From the NCBI GenBank assembly GCA_964419605.1, contig CAYQQM010000064.1, positions 1 to 28,490 of the forward strand: a stretch of 28,490 nucleotides of DNA, read 5' to 3'. Origin of the DNA: JABFXX01 sp964419605 (GTDB lineage: Bacteria > Myxococcota_A > Polyangia > Haliangiales > Haliangiaceae). The notes below the pieces were generated by a model. The model did not search any database, had not been told where the DNA came from, and saw only the letters and a program-made list of their open reading frames with translations. Each line of letters opens with the position of its first letter. Position 1 is the stretch's first letter. Positions 14,912-22,268 of the stretch are shown in pieces. Both the position numbers and the translations under genes were made by a program.

Positions 14912-16070
14912 TCGGTAGACGTTGGCGTTTGAACAGATAGTCGCGGTACTTGGCCATGGCTGCGTGAGCTGCGGACTCCGCCTCATGTGCGCTTCCTATG
15001 TCGTGAAACAAGCCGTCGCGCAACAAGGCGGTGTTTGCTTGCTCGATGCGAGTTAGCAAGTAGACCAGTCCACCCTGAAGCTCGAGGTTTCTGATTTCGG
15101 GAGTTGTGAGCGAGTCTGGAAGTGCATTTGAATGTAACGTGACGCGCCAGTCCTTTGTGGAAAACAGATAGTGCTTGGCGAAATTGACGGATGCCGCTGC
15201 CACTTCGCTCTCGACAATCTCGACTTTGACCGGCGGGATTGCGTGTTTTGCCAACTCCTGGTTGATGAACGCAATGATCTTCCCGGCGCGGTGGCGTGGG
15301 TTTGTAGGCCATGACCCCACACTTGCCGTGAGCACCCCTCGTAGTTCTTGCGCCCCCAAGGACGCCAACGATTTGGCCAACGGGTCGATCGCCGGGCTAT
15401 CTGACGCGGCGCCGCCGAAGTTGGGAATGCCTGCCATGTCGTCGGCCTCGGCCCCCTTCGACGCCGAAGGGGAAAGACCGCCAGCCGTGCTCCGTCCTAT
15501 TGACCTGAACTGAAGGCTTGTCGCACCGGTTCCCAGGACGACTGCCGCGGCCAATTTTTGCGCGTGGGAGATGTCTTCAGGGGTCTTAGCGTTCCACGCC
15601 GCCCAGAACCATTCGTCGAAGCTCACCGCGACGAAGGTTTGTGAGGTCCCGATGCCCAATGCAAGTGCGTACTTGGACTGCAGCCACGCCGCGAAACGAG
15701 CGCTTCGAGTTGCTACCGCGACACCCCCGACAAATATCGTTCCGCCAATGATGGCAATCGAGTTCTCGCGCAAGAACTCGGGTGCACCCTTCCAAAACGC
15801 CATGCTGGCGAAAACGTTCTTAACCCCGCGCAGAATGCGCTGCGGTGTTTGCTCCGATTCCATGTACGGCAATGAATTGGAGATCAGCCGTGGAGTGGCA
15901 ACCGGTTCGGGCCAGGTCGACGGCCTCGAGTGGCGCAGGTCTCCGGCGAGCTGCGCAAGGAGGTTGGGCTGCGGAATGGCTCTCGCAACGGCGCCTGAAT
16001 CGGGCGAGCCATCGCTTCGCTCCGCGTGTTGAAGCGCAACCTCAAGAAGGTGTGTTTGCCCCACAACCAT
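14898..16070 (-). CDS. Protein of unknown function with membrane-like helices
   Basis: 390 residues from the ATG at 16070; no ribosome binding site is visible, and an ATG at 15863 is an alternative. Residues about 90-150 contain two hydrophobic helices (NSIAIIGGTIFVGGVAVA; YALALGIGTSQTFVAVSF) followed by DEWFWAAWNAK. After a disordered stretch with an embedded palindrome (15453-15472), the C-terminal 130 residues form a compact domain (KIIAFINQELAKHAIPPVKV; FSTKDWRVTLHSNALPD; LELQGGLVYLLTRIEQANTA). The layout weakly resembles metallopeptidase-like C-terminal domains whose H-E-x-x-H would fall at YLLTRIEQ, here absent; this is speculation. Function unknown. Confidence 0.65.
   Translation of the reverse strand: MVVGQTHLLEVALQHAERSDGSPDSGAVARAIPQPNLLAQLAGDLRHSRPSTWPEPVATPRLISNSLPYMESEQTPQRILRGVKNVFASMAFWKGAPEFLRENSIAIIGGTIFVGGVAVATRSARFAAWLQSKYALALGIGTSQTFVAVSFDEWFWAAWNAKTPEDISHAQKLAAAVVLGTGATSLQFRSIGRSTAGGLSPSASKGAEADDMAGIPNFGGAASDSPAIDPLAKSLASLGAQELRGVLTASVGSWPTNPRHRAGKIIAFINQELAKHAIPPVKVEIVESEVAAASVNFAKHYLFSTKDWRVTLHSNALPDSLTTPEIRNLELQGGLVYLLTRIEQANTALLRDGLFHDIGSAHEAESAAHAAMAKYRDYLFKRQRLPITEF
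15453..15472. repeat. In-frame palindrome inside unknown gene
   Basis: A perfect 8-bp stem, CCCCTTCG/CGAAGGGG, with a 4-nt loop sits in the disordered middle of the 14898-16070 gene (read as PSASKGAEA). Its right side resembles the AAGGGGGGCGAAGCC segment at 797-811 in the first gene (SPKGGEA there), so it may be a worn copy of the same element. Confidence 0.5.
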
Positions 16071-16235
16071 GAGCTAACCCGGTCGGGGTCTGGCTTCCCC
16101 GCAGAGCCATCCTACGCCGGTTGCTGACGCGAGCGGCGTGCACTGTCGCAGATTGTGCTAGTACCAATGCCGATCATGTAAGTGTAGACTGTTGATTCAA
16201 ACGAGTTCTGTCCCATGACCCAAACCGCGTTTGAC

Positions 16236-16412
16236 GTTGTCCTTGACCCTACCGTTGAGGTTGACGGCGCCGTAGTCGTCGACTCCACCCTCGACGACTT
16301 TGACCTCATCGCTTTCGAGCCTCGTCAAGGTCATCGGTGGAGTCATCGTCTACGTCGCCGTCAAGTGCAACGGTGGAGTCAAGGATCAGGTCAAGGTCAA
16401 CGAAACGACAAC
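16236..16412. repeat. Imperfect inverted repeat in the 16071-16447 gap
   Basis: The 377-bp gap between the NtrC-type gene and the unknown gene downstream holds two arms. 16251-16289 pairs with 16336-16374 at 32 of 39 positions, and outer GTTG(T/A)CCTTGACC arms extend it with an internal offset. Both strands read as Asp/Val/Leu-rich peptides through it (VDGAVVVDST on +, VALDGDVDDDST on -), but no start or domain supports a gene. The rest of the gap (16071-16235) shows nothing recognisable. Confidence 0.6.
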
Positions 16413-16447
16413 TATTGACATTTTTCCTTAACTTACTGGCGTTCGGC

Positions 16448-17860
16448 CTAGCTCGCCTTGAACGCCGTCGGATCGATGCCATGGCGCTGCAACAGCCGCC
16501 GGAAGTTGGTGCGGTCCAGGCCGGAGAGACGTGCCGCTTCTGAAACCGAGCCCTTCGACTTCTCCATGGCGCGCGTGAGGTAGCGCTTCTCGAATGCTGC
16601 ACTGTTGCGGCGCTTGGCTTCGGTTAGCGGTACGAACTCGTTGTCGTCGGCAATCGGCGCGGCCTGTGGATCGGTGCGGCCTCGGCCCGAGATCGCCGCC
16701 GGTAACGCCTCTGGAGTAATCACCTCGCCGCGGTGCAACGCGAGAGCGTGGAGGACGGCATTTTCGAGCTCCCGGACATTCCCGGGCCAATCGTATTCGC
16801 TCATTGCTTCGAGCGTTTCAGGCGCCAGCGTGGGAGGGTCGTTCGGCGCGTGTTTCCGCAAGAAATGTGCGGCTAGATGGGGAACGTCGTCGATCCGGTC
16901 GCGCAACGCGGGTACGCGCAGCACCACGACATTCAGGCGATAGTACAAATCTTGGCGAAACCGCTGCTGCTCGACCGCGGTCGACAGCTCGACGTTGCTG
17001 GCGGCTACTACGCGGACGTCGATTTTGCGCACTCCGGTACTGCCCACGGGACGAACTTCGCCTTCTTGGAGCACTCGCAACAACCGCGCTTGGACGCCCA
17101 GTGGCATATCGCCAATTTCGTCGAGAAATAGCGTGCCGCCGTTGGCTTCGATGAACACTCCTGCGCGATCGGTCGTAGCGCCGGTAAACGCGCCCTTGGT
17201 GTGGCCAAACAGCTCGCTATCGATCAGCGACTCGGGTATTGCACCGCAATTGAGCGCGACAAACCGGCTGTGTCGGCGCGCCCCGCGCTCGTGGACCGCG
17301 CGTGCGACGAGCTCTTTGCCAGTGCCGCTTTCGCCCTGAATGAGGATCGACACGTCCTGCTGGCCGAGGCGGTCGAGGGCTGATTTGAGTTTGCGCATCG
17401 CCGCTGATGTGCCGATCAGAATCTCGTCGGACTTATCGAGCAGCGTTTTGACCCCTGCGAGCTCGCGGCGCAGCTTGGAGTGGCGGGCCGCCGATTGCAC
17501 GACCGCCGATAATTGATGCGGTTCGAACGGCTTTGTGACGTAATAGAATGCGCCGAATCGCATACACGCGGTTGCGGTTGCGGCAGTTCGATCGCCTGTA
17601 AGCATGACCACGGACGAAGCCGAGCCAACGGCGCGAAAGTGCTTGAGCACTTCGATTCCGCTGATCCCGGGAAGGCCCACGTCGAGAATGACCACGTCCC
17701 AATCGGCCAAATCCGCGTCGAGGCGCGCCATCACACTGCGCGGTTCGCGAGCGAGCTCAACTTCGTGTCCGTCGAGGCCGAGCTTGCGCGCAATCGCGCG
17801 GGCCACATCTTCATCGTCTTCGACGACCATCACCTTGAATGGTGTCGTTTCGTCCGCCAT
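16448..17860 (-). CDS. NtrC-family sigma-54 response regulator
   Basis: 470 residues from the ATG at 17860 (MADETTPFKVMVVEDDEDVA); earlier in-frame codons add an Arg-rich non-conserved stretch. It has a receiver domain with acidic pocket EDD (14-16), phospho-acceptor Asp60 (VVILDVGLPG) and Lys110 (YYVTKPF). The AAA+ domain has Walker A GESGTGKE (177-183), the sigma-54 contact loop GAFTGA (223-228), Walker B GGTLFLDEIGD (241-251) and a sensor region with R-fingers. The C-terminal Fis-type HTH is SVSEAARLSGLDRTNFRRLL. It activates sigma-54 promoters when phosphorylated. Its cognate kinase is not adjacent; the NtrY-like kinase at 22269 is a candidate. Confidence 0.94.
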   Translation of the reverse strand: MADETTPFKVMVVEDDEDVARAIARKLGLDGHEVELAREPRSVMARLDADLADWDVVILDVGLPGISGIEVLKHFRAVGSASSVVMLTGDRTAATATACMRFGAFYYVTKPFEPHQLSAVVQSAARHSKLRRELAGVKTLLDKSDEILIGTSAAMRKLKSALDRLGQQDVSILIQGESGTGKELVARAVHERGARRHSRFVALNCGAIPESLIDSELFGHTKGAFTGATTDRAGVFIEANGGTLFLDEIGDMPLGVQARLLRVLQEGEVRPVGSTGVRKIDVRVVAASNVELSTAVEQQRFRQDLYYRLNVVVLRVPALRDRIDDVPHLAAHFLRKHAPNDPPTLAPETLEAMSEYDWPGNVRELENAVLHALALHRGEVITPEALPAAISGRGRTDPQAAPIADDNEFVPLTEAKRRNSAAFEKRYLTRAMEKSKGSVSEAARLSGLDRTNFRRLLQRHGIDPTAFKAS

Positions 17861-17896
17861 GCGCCTACAAAGGCTCGCACGCGGCGCCGACAAAAT

Positions 17897-18817
17897 CTAC
17901 TTAACGCGTTGCTCCAACGTCAGGGCGTAAATGACCATACGGCGCGGTCCAGGGGGACCGCTGCGAAAAACAGCCACTCCAGCAACGTGCGACAGGTCCA
18001 AGCGCCGACCGCGGGGCGCCTGGGCGATATCGTCGGTCGAGACCCGGATGGTCCGGCGCTCGTTGGCGGCTAGGTCGAATTCCCGGTTGAAGCGATCCGA
18101 ATAACTCGAGTGGTGTTGTCGGTCGTGAACGCGCAACGTTATTTCCATCGCCGAGTCGTTTGGATTCTCGATGTCGAGAACCAGCGAACCGATTCGGCTC
18201 CAATCCGGCTCAGGCTCAAACCACGACACTCCTGGATAGCGCTCGGCGACAAAATCGACCTCTAGAGATCCGGGCCTAAATATGCGTCGCGCTCCCACAC
18301 CTACGGTCCAGAATGAATCGCGATCGGTCGAAAAGTCGGCGAGCCGGGGGAACAGTTGAGCGCGATATGCGTACGCGCGCGCGACTCGTACGATGGGCAG
18401 CGCGATCGGAATGAGCGAGCTCACGCTGAGCAGGATCAATCCGGCACGCACCAGCCGGCGAATGCCCAGGCGCCGATCTACAGCAGCGCGCAGCGCAAGG
18501 GCTCCGCCGATTCCCAAGCCGTCGTGCCAGAGGTCGGTCCACGAAGCATCTCGTCCCACGGGAATCTGGATGAGCTCTGTAACCCCGCCGAGGATTGCAG
18601 CCACAATGGCCGCTCGGATGTAGGCATGCACGGGCGCGGCCACATCTCGTGCGCGAAACTCCGCAAACAAGGCGAAGGTTAGCAGCGCGAATAGCGGCAC
18701 GTGTCCCGAGTCTTCAGCGACCGCCCACCATGCGGTGTTGGGGACGGGCCAACCAACAAACAGGAGTGCGCCTACCAGTGCAAGCACGAGTAGGAGCAAG
18801 ATTCTGGGCGAGGTCAC
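17897..18817 (-). CDS. VanZ-like membrane protein with C-terminal beta domain
   Basis: 306 residues from the GTG at 18817, whose GTGA overlaps the stop of the upstream gene. Residues 1-140 show about four membrane helices in a VanZ-like arrangement (FVGWPVPNTAWWAVAEDSGHVPLFALL; GGVTELIQIPVGRDASWTDLWHDGLGI as the family-type E-x-x-Q...R..D..D segment). The C-terminal ~140 residues are beta-rich (GSLEVDFVAERYPGVSWFEP; LVLDIENPNDSAMEITLRVHD), like a carbohydrate-binding or galactose-binding-type fold. Such fusions occur in Gram-negatives; the role is unknown, with envelope/cell-wall function suspected. Last of the dapA-dapB run. Confidence 0.75.
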   Translation of the reverse strand: MTSPRILLLLVLALVGALLFVGWPVPNTAWWAVAEDSGHVPLFALLTFALFAEFRARDVAAPVHAYIRAAIVAAILGGVTELIQIPVGRDASWTDLWHDGLGIGGALALRAAVDRRLGIRRLVRAGLILLSVSSLIPIALPIVRVARAYAYRAQLFPRLADFSTDRDSFWTVGVGARRIFRPGSLEVDFVAERYPGVSWFEPEPDWSRIGSLVLDIENPNDSAMEITLRVHDRQHHSSYSDRFNREFDLAANERRTIRVSTDDIAQAPRGRRLDLSHVAGVAVFRSGPPGPRRMVIYALTLEQRVK

Positions 18818-19110
18818 GGCCGGAACGGCTGTTCGTCCTTGCCCTTGATCGGGGTCGCGAGGCGACGAGCAACCGCGTCCTGCTCGTCCTTGGTGAGGCG
18901 TCGAACGTACACGCCGGCTGCATCGATGCTGCGCGCGCCGAAGAAGCCTTCTGACACGGCGTATTCGACCTCGATGATCATGTATGGATCGTCGCCGATC
19001 CACATCAGTTCGTGCTTGCGCGGAATTCCGACCCAGGAGCTGAGGGTGAACTTTTCGCGCGTCCCGTCGTCGTTGAGGACGACCATCGTGATGCGCTCGG
19101 TTGCGGTCAT
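18814..19110 (-). CDS. Small conserved-looking protein of unknown function
   Basis: 98 residues from the ATG at 19110, overlapping the dapB stop by ATGA; the frame upstream is a dapB shadow. The N-terminal half is beta-rich (RITMVVLNDDGTREKFTLSS; HELMWIGDDPYMIIEVEYAV), and the C-terminal part is charged (LTKDEQDAVARRLATPIKGK). There is no signal peptide or membrane segment. Tight coupling to dapB upstream and the VanZ-like gene downstream (GTGA) suggests one mRNA. Not recognised. Confidence 0.7.
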   Translation of the reverse strand: MTATERITMVVLNDDGTREKFTLSSWVGIPRKHELMWIGDDPYMIIEVEYAVSEGFFGARSIDAAGVYVRRLTKDEQDAVARRLATPIKGKDEQPFRP

Positions 19111-19880
19111 GAAGCTTGAGTCCCCAACCCTAGCACGTCGAGCATGGAATAACGGCCCGGTGGTTTGCCGACGACCCACTCCGCCGCGCGCAACGCGCCG
19201 ACCGCAAAGATCGACCGCGACGTTGCACGGTGAGCGATTTCGATGCGCTCGCCGTCGCCGAAGAAGTAGGCCACGTGTTCGCCAACCACATCGCCTCCGC
19301 GAACGGCTGACACACCGATTTCACCACTGGGCCGAGGGCCGATGTCTCCGTCCCGGCTGTGGCGCTTAACCGCATCGTAGTCGACCTGGCGCCCAGCTGC
19401 GATGGCGTGGGCGATAGCGAGTGCAGTGCCAGAGGGCGCATCGCGTTTTTTGCCGTGGTGCGTCTCCACCACTTCGGCATCCCACTGTGCGAGTGCTCGC
19501 GCCGTCTGGGCCGCGAGGCCAAGCAAAAGGTTGACGCCGAGGGAAAAATTGGCTGCGACAACGACCGGAGCGACGCGAGTTAGCTCAGCGATCACAGCTT
19601 CGTCTGCGGCAGACAATCCCGTTGTGCCAATGACTGCTGCTTTTTTTGAGCGAGTTGCCGCTTGTGCCGCGATGCGAGTCGCCGCTGGGGCAGAGAAGTC
19701 GATGTACACGTCGCACGCGGCAACTCCAGCCGAAACGTCGTCGCCGCGGTCAACCGACGCAACGACGACAAGCTCGGTCCGCGCCTGCGCAGCGTCGATG
19801 ACGGCTCGGCCCATTCTGCCTGCGGAGCCCAGTACGAGCAGCCGGGGGTGGCCCTGGGGATTTACGTGTTGACGGTCCAT
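19107..19880 (-). CDS. dapB: 4-hydroxy-tetrahydrodipicolinate reductase
   Basis: 257 residues from the ATG at 19880, with AAAGGAG about 11 nt upstream. It reduces the DapA product with NAD(P)H in lysine and diaminopimelate synthesis. The Rossmann motif is LLVLGSAGRMGRAVID (residues 14-29). The catalytic region ETHHGKKRDAPSGTALAIA contains the active-site His and Lys and the PSGTA substrate loop. The NAD-type loop GTTGLS and ANFSLGVNL are also present. It lies 17 bp after dapA. Diaminopimelate feeds peptidoglycan, fitting nearby envelope genes. Confidence 0.95.
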   Translation of the reverse strand: MDRQHVNPQGHPRLLVLGSAGRMGRAVIDAAQARTELVVVASVDRGDDVSAGVAACDVYIDFSAPAATRIAAQAATRSKKAAVIGTTGLSAADEAVIAELTRVAPVVVAANFSLGVNLLLGLAAQTARALAQWDAEVVETHHGKKRDAPSGTALAIAHAIAAGRQVDYDAVKRHSRDGDIGPRPSGEIGVSAVRGGDVVGEHVAYFFGDGERIEIAHRATSRSIFAVGALRAAEWVVGKPPGRYSMLDVLGLGTQAS

Positions 19881-19897
19881 CCGCGCGCGTTGCTCCT

Positions 19898-20779
19898 TTA
19901 CAAAAGGCCTTGGGCGCGCATTTCGGCGCGAATCTCTTCGACTAGCTTCGGCGTTGCGCCGACGAGCGGCAGCCGCACATCCGTGGAGCACCTCGATAGC
20001 AACGACAGTGCTGCCTTGGTCGGCGCCGGACTCGGTTCAGCGAACAGCAATTGGTTTAGCACCCGGAGCTTGTGGTGTAGTTTGGCGGCTTGGTCCCACG
20101 CGCCAGCCCTGGCGTGGTCCCACATATCAGCCATCTCGCGAGGTGCGAGGTTCGAAACCACCGATATCACTCCGCGTCCACCCACGACATAGAGCGGTAA
20201 CGCCGTGCCATCATCGCCCGATAGCACGGCCATGCGATGACCGACCTTGGCAACCAGCTCGGTACCGCGAACCAGATTGCCAGTTGCATCTTTGATCGCG
20301 ACGATATTCTCGAACGCGCACAGACGCACCACAGTATCCGCGAGCAAGTCGCAGCCGGTGCGAGTTGGCACGTTGTACAACACGATCGGCAACTTGGTCG
20401 CGCGCGCGATAGCGGCGAAGTGCTGGTACAGCCCTTCCTGGCTCGGTCGGTTGTAGTACGGCGTGACGTGCAGCAAGCCATCCGCACCTGCATCCTCCGA
20501 CGCCTTGGTGAGCTCAAGTGCCTCGCTGGTCGCGTTGCCGCCTGCGCCGGCGATGACAGGCACGCGGCCTCGGCATGCCTTGACCGTTGCAGCGATCACG
20601 GCAACGTGCTCCTCGACGTCGAGCGTTGCCGACTCTCCCGTCGTGCCGACGGACACGATGCCGTCGACGCCGCACTCGATTTGCCAGTCGACGAGCTTTG
20701 CTAACGCATCGAAATCCACCCGACCGGCTTTGAACGGCGTAACGAGGGCAGTGAGGCAGCCTTCGACCACGACTTTCAT
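19898..20779 (-). CDS. dapA: 4-hydroxy-tetrahydrodipicolinate synthase
   Basis: 293 residues from the ATG at 20779 (MKVVVEGCLTALVTPFK), preceded by GAGG at 5-8 nt; an upstream GTG at 20806 is less likely. It condenses pyruvate with aspartate semialdehyde, first step of the diaminopimelate branch. A TIM barrel is expected, with GTTGESATL (substrate phosphate/carboxylate loop), YYNRPSQEGLYQHF, VLYNVPTRTGCDL (Tyr of the proton relay) and the Schiff-base Lys in IVAIKDATGN. First gene of the dapA-dapB operon; its promoter must lie between it and the palindromic element at 20866-21031 or upstream of that. Confidence 0.95.
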   Translation of the reverse strand: MKVVVEGCLTALVTPFKAGRVDFDALAKLVDWQIECGVDGIVSVGTTGESATLDVEEHVAVIAATVKACRGRVPVIAGAGGNATSEALELTKASEDAGADGLLHVTPYYNRPSQEGLYQHFAAIARATKLPIVLYNVPTRTGCDLLADTVVRLCAFENIVAIKDATGNLVRGTELVAKVGHRMAVLSGDDGTALPLYVVGGRGVISVVSNLAPREMADMWDHARAGAWDQAAKLHHKLRVLNQLLFAEPSPAPTKAALSLLSRCSTDVRLPLVGATPKLVEEIRAEMRAQGLL

Positions 20780-20865
20780 ACCGCCCTCATACATCCAACC
20801 CGGCACGCCGCCAAGCCATTCTCGGCCCGCAAATACAGGGGGTTGGTCGTAACGAGCGACTCGCC

Positions 20866-21031
20866 CTAGTACCTCATGTCAGTGGTTTTGATCGGTTCGG
20901 GCCGCCGATCCATCGCCGATCGCATCGTTATGCTCCGTCGCGTTACCGCCAGTAGCGCTTACTCCGCAAGCCTCGCGCTCGGCGCGCCTCGGCGACCGGA
21001 ACCTGCCAAAACCACTGACATGAGGTACTAG
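20866..21031. mobile_element. MITE-like element with 24-bp terminal inverted repeats (copy C)
   Basis: The ends 20866-20889 and 21008-21031 are perfect inverted 24-bp repeats beginning CTAGTACCTCATGTCAGTGG, with further partial pairing inside (GGTTC/GAACC). The interior has no gene. It contains GCCGATCCATC, shared with the element at 22023-22203, and a core hairpin: GCGTTAC (20940-20946), loop CGCCA, GTAGCGC (20952-20958; one G-T pair). The right end supplies the TAG stop of the CBS gene ending at 21028. No transposase is in the window. Whether it is a passive mobile element or an RNA structure is open. Confidence 0.8.
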
Positions 21032-21501
21032 TTTTCGTGGTCGGGATCGGGCGGCAGGTTGATCATTTCCTCAGGAAATCTGCTCGCGATAAATACGAGG
21101 ATATCGCGGATCGATAGCAACCCGAGAACGGCGCCGCGCTCATCGACGATCGGCATGTGGCGCCGCCTGCCCGCTAGCAGCCGCCGAAGCGCTTCGGCGA
21201 GCGAATCGTCTGATCGAATGACCGTTGGGTATGGCGTCATGACATCGCGCACGATCATGTGCGGCCATAGCGCGTCGCTGTGGTCGATGCGGCTCAACAA
21301 ATCCCGCTCGGTAAACATCCCCACGAGTTTGCCGTGCTCCTCAACCACCACTGCGCCACGCCCGGTCGCTTTCATTTCGTCCACGACCTTGAACATCGGA
21401 TCGCCTACGTCGACGCGTCCGTGCGGACGCGGTGGGAGTTGCGATACCTGAGCGATGGCGAGCGCCGACATTCCGCCGCTGGAGTGGGCTTCCAACATCA
21501 C
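21028..21501 (-). CDS. CBS-domain pair protein (second of tandem)
   Basis: 157 residues with two CBS motifs: about residues 25-75 (MFKVVDEMKATGRGAVVVEEH; LVGMFTERDLLSR) and 85-140 (DVMTPYPTVIRSDDSLAEAL; RRHMPIVDERGAVLGLLSIRDIL). CBS pairs bind adenosine nucleotides such as AMP, ATP or S-adenosylmethionine and regulate partners. The start overlaps the previous CBS gene stop by ATGA. Its stop TAG comes from the inverted-repeat end of the adjacent element, so insertion may have trimmed or rewritten the tail (PPDPDHEN). No partner enzyme is fused. Confidence 0.88.
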   Translation of the reverse strand: MMLEAHSSGGMSALAIAQVSQLPPRPHGRVDVGDPMFKVVDEMKATGRGAVVVEEHGKLVGMFTERDLLSRIDHSDALWPHMIVRDVMTPYPTVIRSDDSLAEALRRLLAGRRRHMPIVDERGAVLGLLSIRDILVFIASRFPEEMINLPPDPDHEN

Positions 21502-22010
21502 GATCCACCTCCGAGGTCGACCATGCTGTACACATCGGAGATGTCGTCGGTAAGGGGGGTGGTGCGCGGCGTGGCATCGATTTCATCGAATACCTCGCCA
21601 AGATGACGCATCACGTCCCACACCGTGAGCACGCCCATCAGTCGACCGGCGTCGTCGATGATCGGCACATTGCGAAATCCTTCCACCGCCATCCAGTTGA
21701 TGGCAAACGCGAGGCCATCGCGCGGACGCAGCGATCGGGGATTTGCGGTCATCACGTCCTCGAGCGTGACCTGCTGCGGGTCGCGGCGAACCGCAGCAAC
21801 CCGATTGAGGAAGTCGCGGCTGGTAAAGATGCCGACGAGCTCAGCGCCCACCAAGGGGACTTCCTTCGGGCCGCCCTTGACTACGAGAACGCAGTCGTGT
21901 GACTCGCGGCTCATGACATCGAACGCCTGTGAGACCCGAGCGCTCTGCGCCAGACGCGGCACCTGCCGCGTCCAGCCAATTTCCGAAATGGTCTTTTGCA
22001 ATCGACGCAT
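21498..22010 (-). CDS. CBS-domain pair protein (first of tandem)
   Basis: 170 residues from the ATG at 22010, with GGGAGG five bases before it; GTG 22016 overlaps that site and is rejected. It has two CBS motifs (VSQAFDVMSRESHDCVLVV...LVGIFTSRDFL and DVMTANPRSLRPRDGLAFAI...NVPIIDDAGRLMGVLTVWDV). The first has an odd insert, KGGPKEVPLVGAE, between strands where family members usually have a short loop. That insert coincides with the palindrome at 21844-21876, which also occurs at murJ. The gene probably binds adenosine nucleotides. It is coupled to the second CBS gene (ATGA); a palindromic element begins directly upstream of its ribosome binding site. Confidence 0.88.
   Translation of the reverse strand: MRRLQKTISEIGWTRQVPRLAQSARVSQAFDVMSRESHDCVLVVKGGPKEVPLVGAELVGIFTSRDFLNRVAAVRRDPQQVTLEDVMTANPRSLRPRDGLAFAINWMAVEGFRNVPIIDDAGRLMGVLTVWDVMRHLGEVFDEIDATPRTTPLTDDISDVYSMVDLGGGS
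21844..21876 (-). repeat. Palindromic element inside CBS gene
   Basis: The same hairpin as at 8520-8550: GAAGGAAGTCCCCTTGG is identical, and about 26 of 27 bases match overall. Translated here it gives the extra loop GGPKEVPLVGAE in the first CBS domain. Confidence 0.75.
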
Positions 22011-22015
22011 AGGCA

Positions 22016-22021
22016 CCTCCC
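22016..22021 (-). promoter_or_regulatory. Ribosome binding site deciding CBS gene start
   Basis: GGGAGG on the minus strand, five bases before ATG 22010. The left terminal repeat of the palindromic element begins at 22023, one base away, so pairing of that repeat could influence access to this site. Confidence 0.6.
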
Positions 22022-22022
22022 T

Positions 22023-22203
22023 TAGGGCCCGCTCATGAATAATTTGTTCGCTCTCGCGGCCGATCCATCCCGTCTGGCTTCGTTGCCGACTCCGGTCCTC
22101 GGGTCACATCCATCGAGGATGCTCCCTCCGGTCCTCGCCGTCGCCTCGCCAGCCGGGCGGCTCGACCACGATCATCGATCAACTTGTTCATGAGCGGGCC
22201 CTA
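22023..22203. mobile_element. MITE-like element with 24-bp terminal inverted repeats (copy B)
   Basis: 22023-22046 and 22180-22203 are inverted repeats with 22 of 24 matches, beginning TAGGGCCCGCTCATGAA. The repeat sequence is unrelated to that of copy C, although the length is the same. The interior shares CCGATCCATC with copy C and aligns along about 120 bp with 92-215 (copy A). The core hairpin is CATCC (22107-22111), loop ATCGA, GGATG (22117-22121). It lies between the histidine kinase and CBS genes; 22204-22268 shows nothing further. Confidence 0.8.
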
Positions 22204-22268
22204 GCCCAACGATACCTCGAGACAACGGGTTTGGCACAAGACAAATCGACGCGGATCGCAAAGACGAG

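Noticed and set aside
16215..16418. Small Asp-rich gene on the plus strand
   Set aside because: The frame is part of an inverted repeat and turns Arg/Gln-rich halfway; no ribosome binding site.
92..22203. CRISPR-like array from repeated units
   Set aside because: Units are kilobases apart, not regularly spaced, with variable interiors and no cas genes.
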